Below are positions 1-10,264 of a stretch of 46,030 nt of DNA, in pieces. The notes beneath the pieces were generated by a model. The model saw only the letters and a program-made list of their open reading frames with translations, was not told the DNA's origin and did not search any database. This DNA is from an uncultured bacterium (lineage in GTDB: Bacteria; Verrucomicrobiota; Kiritimatiellia; CAIKKV01; CAIJXV01), in the NCBI GenBank assembly GCA_903824675.1, contig CAIJXV010000048.1:1-46030 (forward strand), written 5' to 3'. The position numbers and the translations under genes are program-made. The stretch's first letter is position 1. Each line of letters begins with the position of its first letter.

Positions 1-1
1 G

Positions 2-3000
2 GGCACAGGCACCTTATGTCGATTGGGCGGAAATTTGCACGTTGGAGAATCCCTGTCCACGGGGAATGTGTTCACCATTGACGGACTCGGGGTGGCGGGG
101 GGCGCGGTGGTGACGAATGCGAGCTCGTTGCAGGTGGGAAGATTGGCGGGCGCCACTGGGAACCGGATGGTGATTACCAATGGGGGGCGTTTATTCAGCT
201 CAGTGGTGTCCTATTTGGGAGTATGGTCGTATTCCAATGCCGTCGAGGTGTCGGGTGGCGGGGCGCTTTGGAATTTGGGTGCGCAACCGTTGGTGGTGGG
301 GTATCTGACGGGGGGCAATGGGAATCGCCTGGCCATTGATGGAGCCGTCGGTGGCGCGCGGGTGACGAATATCTCCACGCTCACGGTGGGGAATCTGGCG
401 AGTAACTCCTTCAATGAGATAGTCATTACGAACGGTGGTCAATTATTCACGGCCGGGGCGACGCTGATCGGATATACCTCGTCGTTTAACCGGGTGAGTG
501 TGGCCGGGGGTGGGGCCTTGTGGCATTTGAATGGCCAGACGCTGACCATCGGGCGCGGCACTTCCGCGACGACCGGAAACGTGCTGACGGTCAATGGCCA
601 GGGGGTGTCGGGTGGCGCGCTAGTGACGAATGCGGGTGCGATCACGGTGGGCACGCTGGCGGGGAGTACGCTCAATGAACTGGTGGTGACGAACGGCGGA
701 CAGGTGGCCAGCCAGGGCCCCTCGTTCATCGGTAACGTCTCATCGAACAACACGGCGCGGGTGGTGGGAGCGGATTCGCTGTGGAATCAAGCGGGCTCCA
801 ACCTGACGATCGGGACGGCTGGGTATGTCGGGAATCAACTGTTGATCGACCAGGCCGGGACGGTGGCCAATGTGGGGACCCTGACGGTATTGACGGGGAA
901 TGATCTGGTGTTGCGGGGCGGGACGTTAACGGTGTCGAACCTGCTCAACACGAAGGATTCGATTTTTGCGGTGGGCGACGGTGTGCAAGCGGCGACCTTG
1001 AGCGTAATAGGAGGAGGAGCGCACTCCAATCTCAATGGACTGGTCGTGAGCGGGAATGGGATTTTGGCGGGCCGGGGCCTCGTGAACGGGGGGAGTCCGG
1101 GGGTGGTTCTCGCAGGGGGATCAGTGATCGCGCCGGGATTGGCGGGAGTGGGTACACTGACGATCAGGGGGAGCAACCTGACGTGGAACGGGGGAGCAAT
1201 CTACCGGTGCGACATCACGAATATGATCACCGGCCCGGGAGTGGGCTGGGATGTGATCAATGTGAGCACGCAACTGGCCCTGGCGCCGGGCGTCACCCAG
1301 TGCCTGATTTCAGTCGAGTCGCAGGGTCCGGTGGTGGACGGATTCCGGGGGGGCTCGGATTATAATATTTTAATCATGACCCTGGGCGACCCCAGTGGAT
1401 TTAATGCGAGCCAGATCGGGATCCAGACGGGTAATTTCCTGCCGCCGGCGACGGGCACGTGGGGGATCACGAATCTCGGAACGAATGTCTATCTGACGTA
1501 TCGGGCGAGCGCGTCGGAGGCGGCGGTGTATACGTGGGATTCGCCGAGCAATGGGAACTGGACGGCGGGGATGAACTGGACGAACCGGAGCGCGCCGCCG
1601 GCGAACAGCCTGTCGATGGCCCTGACCTTCGGGGGGACGGGGAGCGATCCGAGGTATTTTGCGAGCAACAATAACGCCGGAATTTTCATATTGAACCAGA
1701 TGACCCTGACGAATGGGAATGGGGCGGTGACGAATTGCGTGAAGGGGAATACGCTGGAGTTCTGGAATCCCAACGCACGGATCGATCAGGGGGGTAGCAG
1801 TGGGTTCGCGATCAGCAACGCGTTGAATCTGCAGACGGATTTGACGCTGAGCGGGAATGGATCCGGGGTGGTGACCTTGTCGGGAGCGATCGGCGGATCG
1901 GGTGCCCTGACCAAACAAGGGTCCTCGACGATGATCCTGCCGGTATCGAATAATTTCACGGGCGCAGTGACGGTGAATGGGGCGGGGGGAACCCTGCGGG
2001 TGGATCACACGAATGCGCTGGGGACCAATTCCTTTGTGGTGAATAACGGGACATTGTGGGTGACGAATATCTTCCCGTTTGGCTTCGGCCTGTATCGGAC
2101 GGCGCGGGTCTCGGGGTCGGACTCGGTGTGGAGCAATTCGCAGGCGATGACACTGGGGACAAATGGCTTGATTACGGTGGCCAATGGGGGCCGGTTCACC
2201 TCTGCGGCGTTGACGATTGCGAACGAAGGATTTCCGGCGACCGGTTTCAGCGTGACCAACGGCGGCCAGGTCTATAGTACGGGGATCGCGAATATCGGGA
2301 ATGCGCGGTCCAATTGCGCGATGACGATTCAGGGCGGGAGCTCGGTCTGGAATGCGAATAACCAGACGCTGACGATCGGGACGGGAGCGGCGACGGGGAA
2401 TGTGTTGCGGGTGGACGGACTGGGAATGGCCGGTGGGGCGTGGGTGACGAATGTGGGGGCCATTACGGTCGGTTCAGGGGCGGGGAGTTCGCTGAACGAG
2501 ATGAATCTCGCCAATGGCGGGCAGGTGTATAGCCGAGGCGTTTCGGCCATCGGAAATACTTCGTCGAATAACACGGTGCGCGTGGTGGGCTCGGGATCCC
2601 TATGGGATAACGGGAATTTCAATCTGACGATTGGATCGGCGACCTTGACGAATAACCTGCTCTGGATCGAGCAGATCGGCGCGGTTTTGAATGTGGGCAC
2701 CCTGACCCTTTACCCGACGAACGATGTGGTCCTGCGGGGAGGGACGTTGACGGTCTCGAACCTGACGAGCACCAAGGAGTCGGTGTTTGCGGTGGGGGAT
2801 GGCGTGCAAACGGCGACGCTGGGTTCATGGGGGAGCGGGGTGGTCTCCGCCGTCAACGGAATTTTAGTGAATAACAAGGGGACCGTGACAGGGCGCGGGA
2901 GTCTGAATGGCGGTAATCCGGGCGTGGTCCTGGCGGACGGAGCGACGATTGATCCGGGTCTTGCGGGCGCAGGGCCGGTGACAGTCGGGGGCAGCAATTT

Positions 3001-6000
3001 GACCTGGAACGGCGGGGCGACGTATCGGTGTGACGTGACCAACATGTATACGGGGCCCGGAGTGGGCTGGGATGTCCTTAACGTGAGCACCCAACTGATC
3101 CTGTTGCCGAACGCCTCGCAATGCTTGATTTCAGTGGATTCCCGGGGTCAGGTGGCGGAGGGAGCGGCCTCGGGCTCCGATTTCAATTTATTGATCATGA
3201 CGGTCAAGAATGCCGGGGATTTCAATCCCGGGAGCGTGGATGTCCGGACGAATAACTTCGTAAATGGGGCGAACGGGACCTGGGGGATCACGAACTTCGG
3301 GACGAACATTTATCTGACATACCGGTCGGCCGCGCCGGCGGTTTCGACGTATACGTGGGATGCGCCGAGCAACGGTAACTGGACGGCGGGGATGAACTGG
3401 ACGGGTCGGAGCGCGCCGGTTTCGTATAGTCCGTCGATGGCCCTGGAATTTGGGGGCGGCGTGGCGGGAGCGGCGTACTCGTCGACGAATAACAATACAG
3501 GGTATTTTGCGCTAAACCGGATGACGCTGACGAATGAGAATCCGGCGGCGACGAATTATCTGGTGGGGAGTCCACTTGAGATTTGGAATACCGGGGCGCA
3601 GTTGGATCAGGGCGGGAGCGGATTGTTCGTGATCAGCAATGCGGTGAATCTGCAAACCGACCTGCTGTTGACGGGGAGCGGCTTGGGATCAGTGACGTTG
3701 GCCGGGGCGATCAGCGGGACGGGCACCCTGACCCAGCAGAGTTCCTCGACGGTGGTTCTACCGGTATCGAATAATTTCACAGGCGCGGTGACGGTGAATG
3801 GGGCGGGGGGAACCCTGCGGATGGATAACTTCAATGCCTTGGGGAATAATTCCTTTGCGGTGAGCAACGGTACGTTGTGGAATACCACGGCTTGGACTTT
3901 TGGACTGGGTCCGTATCGGACGGCGCGGGTCTCGGGGTCGGGTTCGGTCTGGAGCAATACGCTGGCGCTGACCCTGGGTTCGAATGGGTTGATCACGGTG
4001 GCCAACGGCGGGCGGCTGGCCTGTGCGGCGCTGACGATCGCCCATGCGGGGACCGACAATACGGGATTCAGTGTGACCAATGGCGGGCAGGTGTATAGCC
4101 GGGGCATCTCGGGAATCGGGAGCGCCACGTCGAACAATATGGTCCAGATATTAGGCTCGGGATCGGTGTGGGATAACGGGAATTTCAATCTGGCGGTCGG
4201 GTCGGCCAGTTACACGAATAACCTGCTCCGGGTCGACCAGGACGGATCGGTTCTTAATGTGGGGGTTCTGACCGTCTATCCCTCGAACGATGTGGTGGTG
4301 TTGGGCGGGACGCTGACGGCGACGAACCTCACGAGCACGAAGGGGACTTTATTGACGGTGGGCGACGGCGTTCAAGCCGTCAGCCTGGGAATGCTGGGCG
4401 GGACATGGACCAACAATGCGGGAATTTTGATCCAAACCAACGTGACGGTTTCGGGAAATGGCCGGTTGACGGGCGGCAGTGGCGGGGTGAGTTTCAATAA
4501 TGGTTCGACCTTGATTCCGGGAGCGGCGGGAAGCGCCACGAATACGATGGGGACCCTTCATCTGGGGAATCCCACTTTATATGGCGGAATAACGCTGGAA
4601 CTGAACGTCACGAATGTGGCGGGGACCAACGGATCGGGATGGGATCTGGTGCGGGTGGTGGGGAATCTGAATTTTGTGCCGGCGGGTGGGAAGCTGAAGA
4701 TTAATTTGGATTCGCTGGGAGAGACCAGTGGGGGATTCAACGTCAATACGAGCCAGTTCATCAACTTAATTAATTTCTCATCGGCCTCCCTCACCACCAA
4801 TGACATCGAATTGAACACCAATAAATTTCTGATCGGTAGCGGTTGGTTTTTGGAGGTGACCGCCACCGATATCCGCTATGTATATCGACGACAAGCGCCG
4901 GGGATTTACGTGTCGACTAATGGCGACAACTCGGCGGGGACCAACTGGACGACCGCCTTCACCACGTTATCGAATGCCATGACCTATGTGCAGAACTACG
5001 ACACCGTCTATCTGGCGGGGCAGACTTTCAATATCACCAATCAGGTCGTTTTGAGCGGAAGAGTGGGAGTCTCGATAGTGGGCGGATATCAGGCCGCGAG
5101 TGATGCGGTTTTGCCGGGACCCAACAACCTGGTGCAATGGCCGTCGATCTTGAAACGAACGGGGGGAACCGGGCGAATTATGGCGATGACGGGTGTCACC
5201 AATGGCGTAATAAGAAATCTGGGGATCACGGGGGGGAATGGCATTTCAAGCGGTGGCGGCTTGTATGTGTCGGGTTCCCGGCTGACGCTGGACGGATGCA
5301 AGATTTATGGCAACTCGATCAATGCGGGAAATCTGAATGGCGGCGGCATATTCTGCGATCAAAGCATTCTGACCATCACCAACTGCCAGATCGTGGGCAA
5401 CCAGAATAACGGCGCGCAATACATGTCCAGTTATGGAGGGGGGCTCTACGTTGGAAGCAGTGCGGTGGAGATTTTCAATACCGTTGTCGCGACGAACAAA
5501 ACCTGGGCTTCCCGCTGGGTGCCCGATCTGCGAGGGGGAGGAATCTTCATTGCTGGCGCCAACAGCACCTTGTTGGCCCGCAATTGCCTGATTACCCGGA
5601 ACGACAGCACCTGCGATGATGGAACCGGCACGATTCGAAGCGATGGTATCGAAATTGGCGGGGGCACGGGTGTGCTGGTCAACTGTACGATCGCGAATAA
5701 TTATGGAGAAGGCCTGCGGCAAGTCGGGGGTACGGTCCTGGTCACGAATTCCATCCTCTGGGCCAACGGGGTCGATCTGACCGGAACGGTGTCTGTGGCG
5801 TATTGCGACATCAAAACGCCGAACAGTTTCTGGACTAATCTGGTCGACGGTTGCATGCTGGATGTCGATCCACAATTTGCTGACACCACCTATTATCATC
5901 CGAAATCCCGCGCGGGCTTTTATACCAACGGCTTTTTCAGTGGCGGAGGCTGGTCCACCAATTCGGCGGTGACCAACAATCCAGTGATCGATGCGGGTGA

Positions 6001-9000
6001 TCCGAACAGCGATTGGTCGCTCGAGCCCCAGCCGAGCGGGCATCGCGTCAACCTGGGCGCCTATGGCAACACCGAAGTGGCCTCTAAGACCTTCCTGGAG
6101 GAGCCGGCGGTGTTCACCAACCTGACGGTGTACGCATATCCGCCGGCCGATGTGGGGCCATCCGAAGGGACGTTGCGCGGGGAAGTGGTGAATGATGGCG
6201 GTCAAGGCGATCCGGCCGCCTTCATCTGCTGGGGAAATACGGATGGCGGAACATCTTCCGGCACCAGTTCATGGAAATACGCCCTCGCCATGGGACCCCA
6301 ACCGATGTGGCAGATCTTTTCGAACCATCTCACGGGGATTTCCGGCGTCACGGCCTACCGCTGTTATGTGACCAATGCCGCCGGTGAGGATTGGTCCGGG
6401 CTCCAGAGTTTCGGGGTTTCCGCGCCGCCCGGGGTGACCAATAACGGAGCCTTCCCCGTGTATCGCCGAACCGCCACCCTTCGGGGCGAGATCACGGATG
6501 TCGGCGGCGATGATCCCTATGTGTGGTTCTATTACTGGCTGGAGGGGTCTGCGACGACCAACCAGGTCGCTATACCGGGGCAACCGACCGGTCCTTTTAG
6601 CGCCACCGTAAGCGGATTGCTCGCCGGCAGTAACTACCAATATCAGGCGCTGGCCTCCAATTCGGCCGGAGCGAGCTGGTCGACCGTGAGTAACTTCACT
6701 ACGGTCGCCTCGCCGGTCACCTGGTATGCGGCTACCAATGGAACCGGCCTGCTGGGGACCAACTGGTCGGGAGCGTTCCCGACGATTCAGACAGCGCTGG
6801 ATCTTTCGGAGAGTGGCGACAACATTTATCTGGCGGGCCACTCGTTCGGAATAACGAATGCACTCAACTGGGTGGTTCGATCCAATATGACCCTCCGCGG
6901 CGGATACCAGGCGGCGAACGATACCGCGCTCCCGGGACCGAACGATCCGCTCCTGTGGCCGACGTCCATCCGCCGCTCGAGCGGGACGATTAGAATCCTG
7001 CTGATTTCTTCGGTAATCAATAGCCGGCTTGAGAAAGTGAATCTTTCCGGGGGAAATGGTTTTGCCAGTGGGGGTGGCATCAGTATTTCCGGATCCAGCC
7101 TGACCCTGGACACCTGTTCCATTTCGAACAATAGCGCCTCGGTCTATGGATACGGGGGCGGTATTTACTCGGCCTCCAGCGCGCTCACGATCACCAATTG
7201 CCTGATCCGAAATAATTCTGTTTCGTGCGGAAATTATCAGAGCGCCTACGGGGGCGGCATTGCGATCGGCGGCGGTCAGTTGAATATGGTGCGAACGGTC
7301 ATAACCCGCAACACGGTGGGGGGGTCCGCGGCCTCCTACTCCGCACACGGTGGCGGTCTTTATATGGGCGGCGGCACAACGGGCGTGATCAATAATTGCC
7401 TCTTTACGTTTAACGACGCGACGATCGCCGACGTGGGCCAATATGTGGGGGATGGACTTTATATTGGCGGCAAAGCCTCAATCATGAACTGCACCCTCGC
7501 GGGTAATTTGGGACAAGGTATTTATAACGCGGGAACGGTGGGGCTGACGAATTCAATTCTCTGGAACAACGGCGATGATCTGACCGGAACCGTGGCGGTG
7601 GCTTATAGCCTCATCCAGACGGCGGACGCGTTTTGGACGAATCTGATCAACGGCTGTATGTTGGGGACCGACCCGCAATTTGGGGATACCACGAATTGCC
7701 ACCTGAAATCCCGCGCGGGTTTTTACACCAACGGTTATTTCAGCGGCGGGGGCTGGTCCACCAATTCCGGGGTGACCAACAATCCGGCAATCGATGCGGG
7801 TGATGCGAGTGATTTCTCAAATGAGCCCCAGCCGAGCGGGCATCGCATCAACCTGGGTGTCTATGGCAATACCGCAGTGGCCTCCAAGACGTTTTTGGAA
7901 GAGCCGGCGGAGTTCACCAGTTTGACGGTTTACGCCTACCCGCCGGCCAATGTGGGGCCGTCTTCCGGGACACTGGCCGGAGAGGTGTTGAATGACGGCG
8001 GACAGGGCGATCCGGACACCTACCTGTGCTGGGGTAATGCGGACGGCGGAACGTCCCTCACCGGGTTGTGGCAGTACGCCATCGCGATGGGCACCCAACC
8101 GCTCTGGCAGGTATTTTCGACCAATCTCACAGGACTCGCCGGCAACACGTTCTACCGGTGCTATGTGACCAATGGCGCGGGAGAGGATTGGTCCGGGCTC
8201 CAGAGTTTCGGGACGGCCGAGCCGCCCGGTGTGACGAATAACGGCGCCTTCCCCATCTATCGCCGCACTGCGACGCTGAGAGGAACGGTCACGGAAACCG
8301 GCGGCGATGATCCTTACGTATGGTTATATTACTGGGTGGATGGGGCGGCGACCACCAATATCGTCGCGGTTCCAGGCCAGCCGACCGGGCCCTTCAGCAC
8401 GACCGTGAGCGGATTGCTCGCGGGCAGTAACTATCTGTATCAGGCCTTGGCCTCCAATTCGGCGGGGACAACCTGGTCGTCGGTGAGCAATTTCAACACC
8501 GTTGCCCCGGCGATTACCTGGTATGTGGCGACAAACGGAACCGGGTTGTTGGGCACCAACTGGTCGGGGGCATTTCCGACCGTTCAAGAAGCCCTGAACA
8601 TTTCCGAAAATTATGACAACATTTATCTGGCGGGCCATTCGTTCGGGATTTCGAATCAGTTGATTTGGTGGCCGCGGACAAACATGGTCGTCCGCGGCGG
8701 CTACCAGGCGGCGAACGATACGGTCCTGCCGGGGCCGAACGATCCGACGCAATGGACCACCACGATCCGCCGCGTGAGCGGAACGATCCGCATTCTGGCG
8801 ATCAGTTCCGTGACCAATAGTGTATTGGAGAATATCGGGTTCACAGGTGGGAATGGCACCGGGAGCGGCGGCGGTCTCTCGATTTCGGGTTCCCAATTGA
8901 CGATGGCCGGGTGCAAAATCTGGAATAACGCGGTCAATATCATCAACGCCTATGGCGGCGGTATATACAGCTTTAAGAGCATGTTGGTCATTTCCAATTG

Positions 9001-9736
9001 CCAGATTGTGTTTAACCAGAATAATGGTGGGCAGTACGCATTTAGTTACGGAGGGGGACTCTACATCGGAGAGAGCGATGTGGTCCTTTTGAATTCCCTG
9101 ATTGCGACCAATACGGTGTATGCTTATCGTTGGCTTCCCGAATTGGCTGGTGGCGGAATTGCGATGGGCGGCGGGAGCCGGTTATTGGCTCGAAACTGTC
9201 TGATTTATCGGAACAACTGCGTTTGCGACGATGGGTCCGGGACGATTCGGGGCGACGGTATCGATATCAATGGGGGAATCGCGTCCTTTGTCAACTGCAC
9301 GATCGCGAATAATTACGGGGAAGGTCTCCGTCAGGTCAGCGGCACAGTGACGGTGACCAATTCAATCCTGTGGAACAACACGGGCGGCGACTTGACCGGA
9401 ACGGTGTCCGTGGCCTACAGCGACATCCAAACGGCAAACAGCTTCTGGACCAACGGGGTCAATGGTTGTTTCTCGGCCGATCCGTTGTTTGTGGACACGA
9501 CCTATTATCATTTGCAATCCCGCGCGGGCCAATACGTGGGCGGTTATTTCAGCGGGGGCAGTTGGAGTGTCTCGCTCACGAACGACAGTCCCTGTATCGA
9601 TGCCGGGAACCCGGCCAGTCCATGCACCCTGGAACCCGCTCCCAATGGAAATCGGGTGAATCTGGGAGCCTATGCGAATACCGAAGTGGCCTCGATGCGA
9701 TATCTGCAAAAAGGCGCGGTCTTTACGATTTATTGA
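2..9736 (+). CDS. Giant repeat-built surface/secreted protein (5'-partial): autotransporter-type beta-strand repeats plus right-handed beta-helix domains
   Basis: The frame is open from base 2 with no stop, and the first start-like codon (TTG at 23) has no convincing ribosome site, so the true start and signal peptide lie upstream. At least 3237 codons are present. Counting from base 23, residues 1-1600 are three blocks of about 600 aa rich in short G/N/T/V strands ending in phrases such as GGTLTVSNL and NNFTGAVTVNGAGGTLRV, typical of autotransporter-associated beta-strand repeats. Blocks restart at Y503 and Y1110 with the shared phrase SNGNWTAGMNW. Residues 1628-3237 are three beta-helix blocks (restarts near 1628, 2234 and 2833, phrase GTNWSGAFPT), each closing with an INLGAYGNT-like phrase; the first two are followed by a fibronectin-like linker. 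No outer-membrane barrel, PEP-CTERM signal or terminal helix is visible. Likely a secreted or cell-surface stalk or adhesin-like protein; its ligand is unknown. Confidence 0.8.
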   Translation, partial: GTGTLCRLGGNLHVGESLSTGNVFTIDGLGVAGGAVVTNASSLQVGRLAGATGNRMVITNGGRLFSSVVSYLGVWSYSNAVEVSGGGALWNLGAQPLVVGYLTGGNGNRLAIDGAVGGARVTNISTLTVGNLASNSFNEIVITNGGQLFTAGATLIGYTSSFNRVSVAGGGALWHLNGQTLTIGRGTSATTGNVLTVNGQGVSGGALVTNAGAITVGTLAGSTLNELVVTNGGQVASQGPSFIGNVSSNNTARVVGADSLWNQAGSNLTIGTAGYVGNQLLIDQAGTVANVGTLTVLTGNDLVLRGGTLTVSNLLNTKDSIFAVGDGVQAATLSVIGGGAHSNLNGLVVSGNGILAGRGLVNGGSPGVVLAGGSVIAPGLAGVGTLTIRGSNLTWNGGAIYRCDITNMITGPGVGWDVINVSTQLALAPGVTQCLISVESQGPVVDGFRGGSDYNILIMTLGDPSGFNASQIGIQTGNFLPPATGTWGITNLGTNVYLTYRASASEAAVYTWDSPSNGNWTAGMNWTNRSAPPANSLSMALTFGGTGSDPRYFASNNNAGIFILNQMTLTNGNGAVTNCVKGNTLEFWNPNARIDQGGSSGFAISNALNLQTDLTLSGNGSGVVTLSGAIGGSGALTKQGSSTMILPVSNNFTGAVTVNGAGGTLRVDHTNALGTNSFVVNNGTLWVTNIFPFGFGLYRTARVSGSDSVWSNSQAMTLGTNGLITVANGGRFTSAALTIANEGFPATGFSVTNGGQVYSTGIANIGNARSNCAMTIQGGSSVWNANNQTLTIGTGAATGNVLRVDGLGMAGGAWVTNVGAITVGSGAGSSLNEMNLANGGQVYSRGVSAIGNTSSNNTVRVVGSGSLWDNGNFNLTIGSATLTNNLLWIEQIGAVLNVGTLTLYPTNDVVLRGGTLTVSNLTSTKESVFAVGDGVQTATLGSWGSGVVSAVNGILVNNKGTVTGRGSLNGGNPGVVLADGATIDPGLAGAGPVTVGGSNLTWNGGATYRCDVTNMYTGPGVGWDVLNVSTQLILLPNASQCLISVDSRGQVAEGAASGSDFNLLIMTVKNAGDFNPGSVDVRTNNFVNGANGTWGITNFGTNIYLTYRSAAPAVSTYTWDAPSNGNWTAGMNWTGRSAPVSYSPSMALEFGGGVAGAAYSSTNNNTGYFALNRMTLTNENPAATNYLVGSPLEIWNTGAQLDQGGSGLFVISNAVNLQTDLLLTGSGLGSVTLAGAISGTGTLTQQSSSTVVLPVSNNFTGAVTVNGAGGTLRMDNFNALGNNSFAVSNGTLWNTTAWTFGLGPYRTARVSGSGSVWSNTLALTLGSNGLITVANGGRLACAALTIAHAGTDNTGFSVTNGGQVYSRGISGIGSATSNNMVQILGSGSVWDNGNFNLAVGSASYTNNLLRVDQDGSVLNVGVLTVYPSNDVVVLGGTLTATNLTSTKGTLLTVGDGVQAVSLGMLGGTWTNNAGILIQTNVTVSGNGRLTGGSGGVSFNNGSTLIPGAAGSATNTMGTLHLGNPTLYGGITLELNVTNVAGTNGSGWDLVRVVGNLNFVPAGGKLKINLDSLGETSGGFNVNTSQFINLINFSSASLTTNDIELNTNKFLIGSGWFLEVTATDIRYVYRRQAPGIYVSTNGDNSAGTNWTTAFTTLSNAMTYVQNYDTVYLAGQTFNITNQVVLSGRVGVSIVGGYQAASDAVLPGPNNLVQWPSILKRTGGTGRIMAMTGVTNGVIRNLGITGGNGISSGGGLYVSGSRLTLDGCKIYGNSINAGNLNGGGIFCDQSILTITNCQIVGNQNNGAQYMSSYGGGLYVGSSAVEIFNTVVATNKTWASRWVPDLRGGGIFIAGANSTLLARNCLITRNDSTCDDGTGTIRSDGIEIGGGTGVLVNCTIANNYGEGLRQVGGTVLVTNSILWANGVDLTGTVSVAYCDIKTPNSFWTNLVDGCMLDVDPQFADTTYYHPKSRAGFYTNGFFSGGGWSTNSAVTNNPVIDAGDPNSDWSLEPQPSGHRVNLGAYGNTEVASKTFLEEPAVFTNLTVYAYPPADVGPSEGTLRGEVVNDGGQGDPAAFICWGNTDGGTSSGTSSWKYALAMGPQPMWQIFSNHLTGISGVTAYRCYVTNAAGEDWSGLQSFGVSAPPGVTNNGAFPVYRRTATLRGEITDVGGDDPYVWFYYWLEGSATTNQVAIPGQPTGPFSATVSGLLAGSNYQYQALASNSAGASWSTVSNFTTVASPVTWYAATNGTGLLGTNWSGAFPTIQTALDLSESGDNIYLAGHSFGITNALNWVVRSNMTLRGGYQAANDTALPGPNDPLLWPTSIRRSSGTIRILLISSVINSRLEKVNLSGGNGFASGGGISISGSSLTLDTCSISNNSASVYGYGGGIYSASSALTITNCLIRNNSVSCGNYQSAYGGGIAIGGGQLNMVRTVITRNTVGGSAASYSAHGGGLYMGGGTTGVINNCLFTFNDATIADVGQYVGDGLYIGGKASIMNCTLAGNLGQGIYNAGTVGLTNSILWNNGDDLTGTVAVAYSLIQTADAFWTNLINGCMLGTDPQFGDTTNCHLKSRAGFYTNGYFSGGGWSTNSGVTNNPAIDAGDASDFSNEPQPSGHRINLGVYGNTAVASKTFLEEPAEFTSLTVYAYPPANVGPSSGTLAGEVLNDGGQGDPDTYLCWGNADGGTSLTGLWQYAIAMGTQPLWQVFSTNLTGLAGNTFYRCYVTNGAGEDWSGLQSFGTAEPPGVTNNGAFPIYRRTATLRGTVTETGGDDPYVWLYYWVDGAATTNIVAVPGQPTGPFSTTVSGLLAGSNYLYQALASNSAGTTWSSVSNFNTVAPAITWYVATNGTGLLGTNWSGAFPTVQEALNISENYDNIYLAGHSFGISNQLIWWPRTNMVVRGGYQAANDTVLPGPNDPTQWTTTIRRVSGTIRILAISSVTNSVLENIGFTGGNGTGSGGGLSISGSQLTMAGCKIWNNAVNIINAYGGGIYSFKSMLVISNCQIVFNQNNGGQYAFSYGGGLYIGESDVVLLNSLIATNTVYAYRWLPELAGGGIAMGGGSRLLARNCLIYRNNCVCDDGSGTIRGDGIDINGGIASFVNCTIANNYGEGLRQVSGTVTVTNSILWNNTGGDLTGTVSVAYSDIQTANSFWTNGVNGCFSADPLFVDTTYYHLQSRAGQYVGGYFSGGSWSVSLTNDSPCIDAGNPASPCTLEPAPNGNRVNLGAYANTEVASMRYLQKGAVFTIY
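1943..3820 (+). repeat. Long in-gene direct repeat, period 1821 nt
   Basis: The stretch at about 1943-1999 recurs almost base for base at about 3764-3820, exactly 1821 nt (607 codons) later. The restart phrases at 1529 and 3350 have the same spacing. The C-terminal blocks repeat less exactly, about 599-606 codons apart. This marks tandem duplication of whole protein modules within one gene. Confidence 0.85.
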
Positions 9737-9772
9737 TGGGTTTCACTGGCGTCCCATAGGGCCGCCCAGGTT

Positions 9773-9793
9773 ATAGGGGCTTAGGCTATAGGC
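9773..9793 (+). repeat. Dispersed intergenic repeat, copy 1 (ATAGGGGCTTAGGCTATAGG-type)
   Basis: This 21-mer matches the reverse complement of 13577-13597 at 18 of 21 positions. A looser relative (GGCGGTAGGCGGTTAGG) lies at about 13357-13373. All copies sit in gaps between genes, in both orientations, which suits a small dispersed repeat family. Confidence 0.55.
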
Positions 9794-10249
9794 TGTTAGG
9801 TCAAACCACAAAACGAGGTGCGTGCGAAATCGGAAATGGCGCGCAGGTCCCGCTCGCCCGTTCAGCCATGCGATACGCGGGGCTGAACTTCCCCGCAGAA
9901 TGCCGCTGTCCATAAGCTGAACAAAGACGACGCCGTAGCTCTTGGGGAAAAGGGCGCGAAAGATGGCTTTCAGGTTTCAATCGATGTCGGCCCATCCTCT
10001 GTGGCGGGTGTCTGGAAATGGAGGGGGTGGATCAGCCGGACGCCGGGCGCAGAGGCTCGGCCTACAACAACGGGGAATCGGGTTGGGGGCGAAGCCTCTC
10101 TGGGTGTGGTTTATCGGGGAAATAGGCGAATTTGCACCGAATCGCAGATGCGCCCCTGGCGGCCCGGGCACTGACGTATTCTCCTTGTTTTTTACCCGGC
10201 AAAACTGGTTAAATATCAAGCACTACCGGTCGTATCATACCGCCCGGTC

Positions 10250-10256
10250 AAGGAGG
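10250..10256 (+). promoter_or_regulatory. Strong Shine-Dalgarno site for the lemA gene
   Basis: AAGGAGG lies eight bases before the ATG at 10265. It is the closest match to the anti-Shine-Dalgarno sequence among the starts examined in the window and fixes the start of this gene. Confidence 0.85.
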
Positions 10257-10264
10257 ATTGAACC

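Larger units (their letters stand above)
9737..10264. other. Gene-free gap (528 nt) after the giant gene
   Basis: No convincing gene is seen. On the minus strand about 60 codons are open between roughly 9985 and 9815 in one frame, but there is no start, no ribosome site and no product I recognise; it could be a gene remnant. The left end carries a dispersed repeat at 9773-9793. The right end carries the strong ribosome site of the lemA gene. Confidence 0.5.

Noticed and set aside
6269-7441. Minus-strand open frame of about 390 codons within the giant gene
   Set aside because: Antisense of a highly biased repetitive gene; the translation is arginine-rich with no recognisable domain.
1-9736. 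CRISPR-like periodicity
   Set aside because: The repeats are long, degenerate and in frame as protein modules; there are no 25-40 nt repeats with unique spacers.
9640-9736. PEP-CTERM or LPXTG sorting signal at the end of the giant protein
   Set aside because: The C-terminus lacks a hydrophobic helix, a basic tail and either motif.
9815-9985. Minus-strand open stretch of about 60 codons
   Set aside because: No start codon with ribosome site and no recognisable product; noted only as a possible remnant.
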